Assembly: GCA_016874945.1 (NCBI GenBank)
Contig: VGSO01000091.1
Coordinates: forward strand, 1 to 9,530
Direction of reading: 5' to 3'
Length of the DNA: 9,530 nt
From: Deltaproteobacteria bacterium
GTDB lineage: Bacteria > Desulfobacterota > Desulfobaccia > Desulfobaccales > 0-14-0-80-60-11
In this document: one piece after another, positions 1-5,882 of the stretch
Position numbering within the stretch: the first letter of the stretch is position 1
Layout: each line of letters opens with the position of its first letter
The notes under the pieces: generated by a model
What the model saw: only the letters and a program-made list of their open reading frames with translations
Database searches by the model: none
What the model was told of the DNA's origin: nothing
Translations under genes and position numbers: made by a program

Positions 1-384
1 CTGAAGGCTGTGGAGACCGCCTGCAATCTGGCTAAATCGTACCCTCCTTCCGAGGTGGTGCTGGTGGCTGCGGCCCTCAACGTCTTTGACCTCGGGGATG
101 AAGGTCATTATGTGGCGGATAAACTGAGGCGTCAGGCTGAGGCCGCGCTGGCCTCGGCCAAGGCCAAGGCTCAGGAAAAAGGTGTCACCCCCAAGTCCCT
201 GCTGGCCGAAGGCCCCTCCGCGGCCGATGAGATCGTTCAAGCCGCCAAAAATGAAAAGGCCGACCTCATCGTCATCGGCAGCCGGGGCCTGGCCGGCAAG
301 ACCAAGTCCTTCCTGGGAGGCACCGCCTCCAAGGTGGTGACCTACGCCCCGTGCTCCGTGTGGGTGGTCAAAATGGAAGAATAA
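1..384 (+). CDS. Universal stress protein (UspA family), 5'-partial
   Basis: This is the C-terminal part of a UspA-fold nucleotide-binding protein. The reading frame is open from base 1, and the N-terminal beta strand with its early Asp (usual in the first 15 residues of the family) is absent, so the true start lies left of the window; the GTG at 10 is unlikely to be the start. The fold signature is clear: a helix rich in Ala/Lys, then ADEIVQAAK, ADLIVIGSRG and, near the end, the family's ATP-binding loop G-SR-G-(9 residues)-G, followed by ASKVV-YAPCSVWVVK. The residue after the final loop Gly is Gly rather than the usual Ser/Thr, with Thr one position later. UspA proteins are cytoplasmic and help cells endure starvation or other stress; substrates are unknown. 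The gene ends in a strong terminator, so it is the last gene of its transcript. Family call is firm; exact role is not visible. Confidence 0.9.
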   Translation: MKAVETACNLAKSYPPSEVVLVAAALNVFDLGDEGHYVADKLRRQAEAALASAKAKAQEKGVTPKSLLAEGPSAADEIVQAAKNEKADLIVIGSRGLAGKTKSFLGGTASKVVTYAPCSVWVVKMEE

Positions 385-417
385 CCCTTTCCGGTCGTAG
401 CCTATCTCCTAAACCCA

Positions 418-442
418 GCGGCCCTTCGGGGCCGCTTTTTTT
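418..442 (+). terminator. Rho-independent terminator of the universal stress protein gene
   Basis: A perfect 7-bp GC stem (GCGGCCC with GGGCCGC) closes a TTCG tetraloop and is followed directly by seven T residues. It starts 33 bases after the stop codon at 384. The C(UUCG)G loop is an extra-stable tetraloop. This is a textbook intrinsic terminator on the plus strand. Confidence 0.95.
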
Positions 443-584
443 AGGGGTCAGGGAATAGGGGGTCGGCCACGCGGCGCTATAATACCGTTTTCGGATTCCG
501 GTTTCCGGTTTTCGGTTAGGAAAACCTGGAATACCAATAAGTTACAATTTTGATTTGTTGCATTTGAAAGGGAATCATGTATAA
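443..584. other. Intergenic DNA with degenerate CGGTTTTCGG-type simple repeats
   Basis: The stretch at about 487-520 repeats short units of the form TTCCGGTTT/TTTTCGGTT. After it, AATACCAATAAGTTACAATT (530-549) loosely resembles the ATACCAAGTTGC ends of the inverted-repeat elements at 3404-3526 and 5264-5383 and could be a decayed end of that family. No coding potential or convincing promoter is seen here. Confidence 0.35.
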
Positions 585-612
585 AAAGGCGGGGCCCGAA
601 AGCTCCGCCTTT
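585..612 (-). terminator. Hairpin terminator for the minus-strand transcript
   Basis: A stem of about 12 bp (AAAGGCGGGGC against GCTCCGCCTTT, one G-U pair) with a short loop at 596-601. On the minus strand the stem runs into TTTTTAT, as an intrinsic terminator should. It lies 50 bases downstream of the 25-codon gene at 739-662. The plus-strand side has only three T residues at the stem end, so it works best for the minus strand. It probably ends the transcript of the small gene and possibly that of the PEP-synthase-like gene. Confidence 0.7.
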
Positions 613-633
613 CCACTTTCTTGCCATTAGCTC

Positions 634-651
634 GGGGCTTAACTAAGCCCC
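634..651. other. Small hairpin just after the 25-codon gene
   Basis: GGGGCTT pairs with AAGCCCC around an AACT loop. On the minus strand it begins 11 bases past the stop codon of the small gene and precedes the terminator at 585-612. It has no T tract, so it may act as a 3' mRNA-stabilising stem or be incidental. Confidence 0.4.
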
Positions 652-661
652 CTTACCGCCC

Positions 662-739
662 TCAGCAGCCCCCCTTGGCGACCAGAAAGATGATCACTCC
701 TAAGATAGCCAAACCTATAAGGATTTCCGAATATCCCAT
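662..739 (-). CDS. 25-aa single-pass membrane peptide (hypothetical)
   Basis: A 26-codon ORF reads MGYSEILIGLAILGV followed by IIFLVAKGGC and stop. Residues 5-20 form one hydrophobic stretch long enough to span a membrane, followed by a Lys and a C-terminal GGC. A strong Shine-Dalgarno run, AAGGGGGAG, sits immediately upstream on the minus strand (about 742-750), with a short spacing to the ATG. A hairpin and a terminator follow, which completes a gene-like layout. It lies 73 bases downstream of the PEP-synthase-like gene on the same strand and could be cotranscribed with it or have its own promoter. I do not recognise a family. The terminal Cys is not a lipobox (it is at the C-terminus). The combination of RBS, hydrophobic segment and terminator supports a real gene; function is unknown. 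Confidence 0.6.
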   Translation of the reverse strand: MGYSEILIGLAILGVIIFLVAKGGC

Positions 740-812
740 ATCTCCCCCTTTCCGTTAAATCTTGCCATACCCGGTATAAAGCTTTCCCCCCACTCCCCAC
801 TCCCTGTTCCCC

Positions 813-3338
813 TCACCTCTTCAACGTATATCCCTCCCCCACAAACTCCTGATAAAACTGGTCCACCGCCTCATCCGTCAGCATTACCATATCCAATTGT
901 TTGCTGGCCATCATCAGGCGGCCCAGGATATCCAGTTTCTCTTCCAGGACCTGGGTGAAGCAGCCGTCAATGCGGGCCGTGATGGAGTCTTCTTTCAGGT
1001 CCACCCGGAAGTCCAGGTGCTGCAGGACCCGGGCCAGGAACCGCACCCGCCGCATGCGCCGGGTGAGCTCCGCCCCGCCGCCGTGGAACACCAGGCTTAC
1101 ATAGCTTCCCTCCAGGTCTCCCAGGAAAGACTCGATGGTGGCGAAGTGAAACCCCAGGCGGTTGGAGAGATTCATATAATCATGGGAAATGATGGCGAAA
1201 TTCTTCTCGTGCAGCCGCTCCATGGCTTTCGGATCGGTGGCGGTGCTCATCACCACGGAAAGAAACCCGGTCAGGTCCATAGGTTTGGGGCCGGTCCAGC
1301 CCACGGCTTGCACGCCCCGCCAATAGGCCAGGAAGGGCCGGGACCGCAGGTCTTCAGGCTTCACCACGGAGCGTTCCTCGGCTTCCGGGGCCAGCCCGCC
1401 CCCCAAATCGATGACCCTGATCTCCAGGGGCAATTCGCTCACCAGCCGCCGGCCGCCTTCCTCCTCCAGCTTCCCCGCGGAGATTTGGAACAGCTCCTGC
1501 ATGGCCATTTCGTGGGCAAAGCGGGTGATGTCGTGGTAGGTGCGGCAACCCTGGGGGCGAAAATTTTCCCCCCGGGGGTCCAACAGATTCAGGGGGGTGA
1601 TGTGCTTTAAAACCCGTTCCAGCACCCGGAAGGCCCGGCTCTGGCGCAGCGCCGCATCGCCGCCCTTGGGAGCCTTGAGCAGTTCATCGATGCGGCCGGC
1701 GTAAATGTTGCCGTAGTAGGCGTCCACCGTGACCATATCTCCGGGCTTAAGAAGGCTGGTGGCCCCCCTGGCCCCGAAAACGGCCGGCGCCTTGGCTTCC
1801 CGGAGCACCGTGGCCAGGTGGCTGGCGGCGCTGCCGGCCTCGCACACTACAGCCGCCACCCGGCCCACGGCCACCCCGTATTCCGGCAAGGCCCGCTGGG
1901 TCACCAGCACCGCCCCTGGGGGCGCCTGGTCCAGGTTGTTGTCCGCCAGGATGAAGACGGGACCGGCCGCCGCGCCCCGGGAGGCGATGACGCCGTTTTC
2001 CAGCAGCAATCGTTCTTTTTTCAGGCGGGGAGGCAAATAATCGGTCTTGAGTTGCCGGGTCACCCTGAGAGGCCGGGCCTGGAGGAGAAAAAACCGGCCC
2101 GTCTCGGTCATGGCCCACTCAATGTCCTGGGGCATGCCAAAGTGTTGCTCCACCGCATGACCCAGGCCCGTCAACTCCAGGACTTGGTCCCGGGCCAGGC
2201 AGGCCCCCTGGCGCTCCGGAGGGATTGGTTGCTCCAGGATGCCCCCTTCCGGGGCGGGCAGGTGCATGCGGACCTTGTCTCCCACGTTCTGGGCGGCGAC
2301 TTCGCCGTCTTCCACCCGGTAAATGTCCGGTTCCACCGCGCCCCCCACCGCCAGAGACCCCAGGCCGCACACCGCGTTGATAATGACGGCCGCGCAACCC
2401 ATCCTGGGATCCGCGGTATACAGCACTCCCGCCGTATAGGCCGGAACCATCTCCATAATTGCCACCCCCATGGCCAGCTCTTCGTAAGAAAACCCGCTGG
2501 TGTGGCAGTAGTACAAGGCCCGGGGGGTGAACTGGGAGGCCACCACCTCCTTATACTTCGTCTCCACTTCATCCCGGGGCACGTTGAGAAAGCTTTCAAA
2601 CTGGCCGGCAAAGCTGAACTGGCTGTCTTCCTGCAGGGCCGAACTGCGCACCGCCACCCGGTCCGCGCCCAATTCCGCCATTTGCCGCGCCAGGGCCTGG
2701 GACAGTTCTTCGGGAAGGGGCTGCGATACGATTTTTTCCCGGATGGCCTCCCCCGCCTCCCGCATGCTCTCCAGGTCCCGGATATGGGAGTGGCTGATTT
2801 GCCGGCGGACGTAATCTTCCAGGCCGGTCTGCTGGAAAAATAGCTTCTGGGCGTAGGCGCTCACCGCAAAACCAGGCGGCGCCGGCAGTCCCAGGCGGGT
2901 AAGCTCGGCGATTTTTTCCGCCTTGCCCCCGAAAAACATGCCTTCTTGCACTTCCGCCAGGGGAAGCGCCAGGGGCGCGGGGTGCATCCGGGGACCGGCC
3001 AGGTCGGCGGCGATGAGGTCCGCCACCCGCCGCCGGGGCTCCTCCAGGCCTTGGAAGCGGCCTCCGGACATGGTGATGAGGGCCGTGACCAGGGCTTCCA
3101 CTTCTTGGTCCAGGCGCTGGCAGGCTTGGCGCACGTAGTGCATGTCAAAGAGAAAGCCTTCGTTCATCTTGACCTGGAGATCGGTGACCAGGGTCAGGAT
3201 GGCGCTATTGGCCGCCAGGAGCCGCTTATACTGGAAGTAGCGCTCCAGGAGCGCCGGGGACGGGGCCATGGACGCGCCGGAAGCCTCCGGCCCTCGCCGG
3301 CGGAACCACCACTGCTTCAGGCGCTGTAACACGGCCAC
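813..3338 (-). CDS. PEP-synthase-like protein: ATP-grasp and phosphohistidine domains with a non-standard C-terminus
   Basis: An 841-residue cytoplasmic protein related to pyruvate,water dikinase (PEP synthase). Residues ~1-130 are a helical N-terminal extension. Residues ~135-425 match the PPDK N-terminal ATP-grasp region: FGGKAEKIAEL (136-146), RSSALQEDS...SFAGQFESFLNV (231-252), QDIEWAM (404-410) and LLQARPL (418-424). Residues ~450-550 are the swivelling phosphohistidine domain, with the catalytic His at about 507 in AGSAASHLATVLREAKAPAV and the closing VTVDAYYGNIYAG. Canonical PEP synthase then has a TIM barrel that binds PEP/pyruvate; here residues ~570-841 show none of its motifs. They contain instead LNLLDPRGENFRPQGC, AHEMAMQELF, LVFHGGGAELTRRMRR and a helical tail. 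Phosphoryl transfer from ATP to His507 looks possible, but the final acceptor is unknown. Start: GTG at 3338, chosen because AAAGGA lies 7 bases upstream on the minus strand. Calling it a pyruvate dikinase would overstate the evidence. Confidence 0.85.
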   Translation of the reverse strand: MAVLQRLKQWWFRRRGPEASGASMAPSPALLERYFQYKRLLAANSAILTLVTDLQVKMNEGFLFDMHYVRQACQRLDQEVEALVTALITMSGGRFQGLEEPRRRVADLIAADLAGPRMHPAPLALPLAEVQEGMFFGGKAEKIAELTRLGLPAPPGFAVSAYAQKLFFQQTGLEDYVRRQISHSHIRDLESMREAGEAIREKIVSQPLPEELSQALARQMAELGADRVAVRSSALQEDSQFSFAGQFESFLNVPRDEVETKYKEVVASQFTPRALYYCHTSGFSYEELAMGVAIMEMVPAYTAGVLYTADPRMGCAAVIINAVCGLGSLAVGGAVEPDIYRVEDGEVAAQNVGDKVRMHLPAPEGGILEQPIPPERQGACLARDQVLELTGLGHAVEQHFGMPQDIEWAMTETGRFFLLQARPLRVTRQLKTDYLPPRLKKERLLLENGVIASRGAAAGPVFILADNNLDQAPPGAVLVTQRALPEYGVAVGRVAAVVCEAGSAASHLATVLREAKAPAVFGARGATSLLKPGDMVTVDAYYGNIYAGRIDELLKAPKGGDAALRQSRAFRVLERVLKHITPLNLLDPRGENFRPQGCRTYHDITRFAHEMAMQELFQISAGKLEEEGGRRLVSELPLEIRVIDLGGGLAPEAEERSVVKPEDLRSRPFLAYWRGVQAVGWTGPKPMDLTGFLSVVMSTATDPKAMERLHEKNFAIISHDYMNLSNRLGFHFATIESFLGDLEGSYVSLVFHGGGAELTRRMRRVRFLARVLQHLDFRVDLKEDSITARIDGCFTQVLEEKLDILGRLMMASKQLDMVMLTDEAVDQFYQEFVGEGYTLKR

Positions 3339-3343
3339 TGAGG

Positions 3344-3351
3344 TTTCCTTT
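3344..3351 (-). promoter_or_regulatory. Ribosome binding site supporting a GTG start
   Basis: On the minus strand AAAGGAAA ends five bases before the GTG at 3338-3336. No ATG lies near it in frame; the next in-frame ATG is about 23 codons in. This decides the GTG start. Confidence 0.65.
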
Positions 3352-3403
3352 ATTTTTCTAGTGGAAGATTAATTACTCGGAGCATTAAAGCAATTCCTTC
3401 CTT

Positions 3404-3526
3404 ATACCAAGTTGCCGTCAAACATGGAAGTTCACAGGGGCGGGGTTTCCCCGCCTGTGATGGGCGCTGCGGCGTTCCTTCGGGCGGGGTGACCCCGCCC
3501 CTACCTGTTGGGCGGCAACTTGGTAT
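3404..3526. repeat. MITE-like inverted-repeat element, copy 1 (123 bp)
   Basis: A perfect 14-bp terminal inverted repeat (ATACCAAGTTGCCG at 3404-3417; CGGCAACTTGGTAT at 3513-3526) frames a GC-rich core. The core holds a 10-bp inverted repeat AGGGGCGGGG/CCCCGCCCCT (3436-3445, 3493-3502), a hairpin at 3433-3459 and a perfect 8-bp hairpin GGGCGGGG-TGA-CCCCGCCC (3482-3500). No ORF is present. A second member with the same end sequence, size and core style lies at 5264-5383. It is probably a non-autonomous mobile repeat; the transposase that moves it is not in the window. Confidence 0.7.
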
Positions 3527-3527
3527 T

Positions 3528-3658
3528 AAATCCCTCCCCGCCACTCCCCCCATAAACCTCCTCCCCCTTGAGGGGGGGTTGCCTCGGCAGCGCCGAAATC
3601 CCTGGGACTTTGGCCCCCCTCGCCCTTGAGGGGGGAGGGTTGGGGTGGGGGTGAATTT
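3528..3658. repeat. C/G-rich palindromic intergenic repeat
   Basis: The left half is C-rich and the right half G-rich, so the ends are roughly complementary (AAATCCCTCCCC... against ...GGGGTGGGGGTGAATTT). Two internal palindromes share CCCTTGAGGGG: one centred near 3569 (CCCCC-TTGA-GGGGG) and one near 3627. It abuts copy 1 of the MITE-like element. No coding content is credible; the frames covering it read through low-complexity Pro/Gly. It is a dispersed-repeat type of sequence whose function is unknown. Confidence 0.55.
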
Positions 3659-3923
3659 TCTTTTCGGCTCCGAACAGTGCATTTTCATTATAATTCAAAC
3701 CCGCCCCGGCCTCAACTGACAATGCGGTCAGGCACCGAAACGGCCTCCTGGGAAGGACTACCCTAATCAGTCGCGCATGAGCCTTCGGCTCTCTCAAAAC
3801 AATGAAAAGTCAGTAACTTACTTACTGGTGCGCGGTCGCACCCTGCATTAACTTTGAACCTTGAACTTTGAACTTTTCGTAACAGACAGTGGCAAATGAG
3901 CGTCTATTTTTAATGCTGCCCAC
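3659..3923. other. Non-coding spacer with short hairpins and a TTTGAAC tandem tract
   Basis: No gene is seen. Small stems occur at 3779-3791 (GAGCC-TTC-GGCTC), 3811-3827 (CAGTAA/TTACTG) and 3827-3842 (GGTGCG/CGCACC); the last two share a base, so they exclude each other. A tract at 3850-3879 repeats AACTTTG and ends in AACTTTTCG; the same tract recurs at 5160-5182. Confidence 0.5.
3850..3879 (+). repeat. AACTTTG heptamer tract, copy 1
   Basis: Reads AACTTTG-AACCTTG-AACTTTG-AACTTTTCG: imperfect 7-base tandem units ending in the same AACTTTTCG as the tract at 5160-5182. Both lie in repeat-rich gaps upstream of the shared leader copies. Confidence 0.6.
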
Positions 3924-4075
3924 CATACCACGCCCGAGGTGGTATGTGCATGTCGGCTCAGCTTTTCCCCTGGTCCCCCACACCCGGACGGGGCTGGCCT
4001 CGGATCCTTAAGCTCCACAGCAGTGAAGTTTCCGATTTTTGGGGGTATGGAAAGTTTTGGGAAAATTACCTGTTC
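3924..4075 (+). repeat. Dispersed upstream block, copy A
   Basis: This block aligns along its length with 5555-5706 (copy B) and, over its first 48 bases, with the reverse complement of 8133-8181 (copy C). Shared landmarks of A and B, in order: CGCCCGAGGTGGTATGTGCA against TGCCCGGGAGTGATATGTAC, then TTTCCCCTGGTC, CTGGCCT, GAGCTCCACAG-type sequence and AAAATTACC. It starts with an 8-bp hairpin, CATACCAC-GCCCGAG-GTGGTATG (3924-3946). It ends just before a promoter-like TGCTATTAT. It could be a regulatory region or a decayed mobile repeat. Confidence 0.65.
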
Positions 4076-4086
4076 ATTGATATTTG

Positions 4087-4095
4087 TGCTATTAT
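4087..4095 (+). promoter_or_regulatory. Candidate extended -10 promoter of the beta-helix gene
   Basis: TGCTATTAT combines an extended TGN with TATTAT. No good -35 hexamer is present at 16-19 bases. The equivalent position in front of the radical SAM gene has TGCTATCAT (5746-5754). If used, it gives a leader of about 95 nt. The pair of matching motifs in homologous DNA is the main support. Confidence 0.4.
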
Positions 4096-4115
4096 CCCTT
4101 ACAGGAGGCAATATC

Positions 4116-4177
4116 CACCGCGGTGGCAAAGCCTGCCGCATAATCTCAGATCACCCCGATTAATGACCATCTCGGGG
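4116..4177 (+). promoter_or_regulatory. Leader element shared with the radical SAM gene (copy A)
   Basis: GCGGTGGC-AAA-GCCTGCCGC (4120-4139) folds with a GCGG/CCGC base and an inner GGC/GCC, one bulged T. It is followed by ATAATCT and TTAATGACCATCT. The same order (GCGGTGGC...TTGCCGCAT...TTAATCACCATCT) lies at 5841-5882 before the radical SAM gene. A second hairpin, CCCCGA/TCGGGG (4154-4159 with 4172-4177), occurs only here and sits 4 bases before the RBS. It may be an untranslated regulatory element; I do not recognise a known riboswitch class. Confidence 0.45.
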
Positions 4178-4196
4178 CCAGAAGGAGGGTTTCGCC

Positions 4197-4952
4197 ATGA
4201 AAAGGCAAATCTTTTGCTGGGTGTTGTTCTTGGCCGTTTTCCTGGTCAGCAATCCGGCCAGGGCTGATGGGGAATTTTACGTGATCGTCGGCGGCGGCGG
4301 GGTGGGCGTCAAAATCACCAGCCTGCCTTACACCATCGCCGCGCCGGGCTTCTATTACCTGGGAGGAAACCTGACCTACAACGGCACTGCCACCGCCATC
4401 ACCGTCAATGCCGATGACGTCACCATTGACCTGATGGGTTTCAGACTCGACAGTGCCGGCGGGTTAGACTCTCTAGGCATCTCTATTCACGGGCGTAGAA
4501 ACGTCGAGGTCAGGAACGGCACCGTGCGCGGGTTTAATGCCGACGGCATCTTTGATTCATCCGGTGGGTACAGCTACCGTTTCATCAATCTCAGGCTGGA
4601 ACTAAACGGTCTTAGAGGTATCGCCTTGTTGGATGGGCGCTTTCACCTTATCCAAAATTGCAGCATTACGGAGAATGGAAATAGCGGCATCGGTTTGACC
4701 GGGAATGGCCATATGGTCACCGGCAATGTTTCCAGCAAAAACTTTCGTGGCATGGCGTGCACCGGATCAGGTCACAGCCTGGTGGGCAATGTCGTGGCGG
4801 AAAATACCGGCTTCGGATTTGAGCTTAACGCGACGGGGACCTATTTGATCGACCGAAATACCGCTTATAACAATGGGGCCGGCAATATCAATGTTTTTCC
4901 TTCAGCAGCCAAGTTCGGGATAAACGCCGGAGCGGGAATGACCCCCCCCTGA
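4197..4952 (+). CDS. Secreted right-handed parallel beta-helix protein
   Basis: A 251-residue exported protein. Residues 1-23 are a signal peptide: KR at the N-terminus, the hydrophobic core FCWVLFLAVFLV and an ARA cleavage site before DGEFY. After a short conserved-looking lead (residues ~35-60: ITSLPYTIAAPGFYYLGGNL), residues ~60-230 carry repeated PbH1-type coils of the form x-I/V-x-x-N-x-x-x-x-x-N-x-x-G-I, for example VEVRNGTVRGFNADGI, IQNCSITENGNSGIGL, VGNVVAENTGFGFEL and IDRNTAYNNGAGNI. Such helices bind or cleave polysaccharides or form surface layers; no catalytic Asp cluster can be identified with confidence, and no membrane anchor or sorting tail is seen. The start is firm: AAGGAGG (4182-4188) lies 8 bases before the ATG. 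The gene stands alone, with no close downstream partner. Its upstream DNA is homologous to that of the radical SAM gene. Confidence 0.85.
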   Translation: MKRQIFCWVLFLAVFLVSNPARADGEFYVIVGGGGVGVKITSLPYTIAAPGFYYLGGNLTYNGTATAITVNADDVTIDLMGFRLDSAGGLDSLGISIHGRRNVEVRNGTVRGFNADGIFDSSGGYSYRFINLRLELNGLRGIALLDGRFHLIQNCSITENGNSGIGLTGNGHMVTGNVSSKNFRGMACTGSGHSLVGNVVAENTGFGFELNATGTYLIDRNTAYNNGAGNINVFPSAAKFGINAGAGMTPP

Positions 4953-5263
4953 TCCAGGAAGGCCCGGGTTGCCCGTTGCCGAGAAGATGTAGCGGTAATA
5001 CCATAAAACAATTTATCCGGATTCCGGTGAGTTCCTCAGGTTTCCGCGGGACGTATGCCGTCCCGGCAATTCAGGTATAAGTCCTGTGGGGGGATGCACC
5101 GGGCCTCCACAAAGGCCTTCAGGCTGTTATGTTTCAAGGTGGCCGCGCCACATCCTTTCAACTTTGAACTTTGAACTTTTCGAAGCAGCGCAGGCTCGCC
5201 CACCCAAATAGAAACGCCACCTTGGGGCGGCCCGCCTTATACTAAGTTGCATTCAATTGACAA
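4953..5263. other. Repeat-rich spacer after the beta-helix gene
   Basis: No gene is visible. There are hairpins without T tracts at 5047-5065 (CGGGAC-GTATGCC-GTCCCG) and about 5102-5117 (GGCCT/AGGCC), an AACTTTG tract at 5160-5182, and a lone MITE-type end (TATACTAAGTTGCATTC, about 5238-5254) directly left of copy 2 of the inverted-repeat element. No clear terminator for the beta-helix gene was found. Confidence 0.45.
5160..5182 (+). repeat. AACTTTG heptamer tract, copy 2
   Basis: AACTTTG-AACTTTG-AACTTTTCG, one unit shorter than the copy at 3850-3879 and ending identically. Confidence 0.6.
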
Positions 5264-5383
5264 TTAATACCAAGTCGCAATCGAAAGGCAACAGTTGTAG
5301 GGGGGTGATTTATCACGCCCGCCTTAGGGCGCAATAAATTGCGCCCCTACAATAATACCTTTTTGATTGCATCTTGGTATTAA
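5264..5383. repeat. MITE-like inverted-repeat element, copy 2 (120 bp)
   Basis: A 23-bp terminal inverted repeat with three mismatches (5264-5286 against 5361-5383) begins TTAATACCAAG and ends CTTGGTATTAA. The core mirrors copy 1: TTGTAGGGG...TTTATCACGCCCGCC...GGGCGCAATAAATTGCGCCCCTACAA, itself an imperfect palindrome. It has no ORF. Size, end sequence and core design match copy 1 at 3404-3526, while the core bases differ, so this is a family and not one recent duplication. Confidence 0.75.
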
Positions 5384-5554
5384 GGGATTTCCTCGGTCCC
5401 CAGGGCCCAATCTTGGGAGCGAATCTTGCACCATCATCTCGTTGACTCGTTGGATAATTAGATTCAATTGAAACTTTTTGAAAAGGGCTGATAGAGGCAA
5501 GTGATCTGCTATCCACGTATTCCTTTTTTCACCCCAATTTTTGGCCAACTGGCC
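5384..5554. other. Spacer with no recognisable feature
   Basis: The short open frames here are uncharacteristic and lack ribosome binding sites. Nothing further is seen. Confidence 0.4.
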
Positions 5555-5706
5555 CATTCCATGCCCGGGAGTGATATGTACGTGGTTTCGCGTTTCCCCT
5601 GGTCACCACTACCGATCAGTACTGGCCTGGGGTCTTTGAGCTCCACAGTTGTGTAAAGTATCTGGGTTCTGAGGGGCAGGTATGCCAGAATTTCTGCAAA
5701 AATTAC
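5555..5706 (+). repeat. Dispersed upstream block, copy B
   Basis: This is co-linear with copy A at 3924-4075: ATGCCCGGGAGTGATATGTA, TTTCCCCTGGTC, ACTGGCCTGGGG, GAGCTCCACAGTTGTG and AAAAATTAC all align, with small indels. The 8-bp hairpin at the start of copy A is largely lost here. It ends shortly before the TTGACA promoter of the radical SAM gene. Confidence 0.65.
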
Positions 5707-5723
5707 TATGTCCGGCGGGTTGG

Positions 5724-5754
5724 TTGACAAATACAAGGAAAATCATGCTATCAT
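5724..5754 (+). promoter_or_regulatory. Candidate sigma-70 promoter of the radical SAM gene
   Basis: A consensus -35 TTGACA (5724-5729) is followed after 19 bases by TATCAT (5749-5754) preceded by an extended-10 TGC. The spacing is slightly long, but the extended -10 compensates. It predicts a leader of about 134 nt to the ATG at 5895. Confidence 0.55.
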
Positions 5755-5836
5755 CGCGGTCGTCAGACAATTCGGCTACAAAAGAGGAAATTTGTCGGGG
5801 TTAGACTCCTGGATTGGGCTCCCCCAAACCGTTTTT

Positions 5837-5882
5837 GATTGCGGTGGCCAGGTTGCCGCATATTCTTAGTTAATCACCATCT
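5837..5882 (+). promoter_or_regulatory. Leader element shared with the beta-helix gene (copy B)
   Basis: GCGGTGGCCAGGTTGCCGC (5841-5859) keeps the GCGG/CCGC pairing of copy A with a different loop and is followed by ATATTCTTAGTTAATCACCAT. The start codon is 13 bases further on, with only a weak Shine-Dalgarno-like GGAAACGGTAAG between. It may be an RNA regulatory element or simply part of the duplicated upstream DNA. Confidence 0.45.

Noticed and set aside
897..2843. Long plus-strand open frames (897-1610, 1818-2843) opposite the PEP-synthase-like gene
   Set aside because: They are His/Gln/Gly-rich antisense shadows of a GC-rich gene whose minus-strand frame has clear family motifs.
3404..3526. 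CRISPR-like repeat possibility for the palindromes in the gaps
   Set aside because: There are no regularly spaced direct repeats with unique spacers; the structures are isolated inverted repeats.
3350..3797. Minus-strand open frames of 112 and 98 codons
   Set aside because: They run through the MITE-like element and the C/G palindromic repeat, are low-complexity in Pro/Gly/Arg and have no credible RBS.
3944..4267. Plus-strand 107-codon frame overlapping the beta-helix gene start
   Set aside because: It overlaps the signal peptide of the real gene in another frame and its frame is not kept in the homologous copy B.
4120..5859. Known riboswitch (cobalamin or cyclic-di-GMP type) in the two leaders
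   Set aside because: The leaders lack the cobalamin-box sequence and the GEMM core motifs; only a short hairpin is shared.
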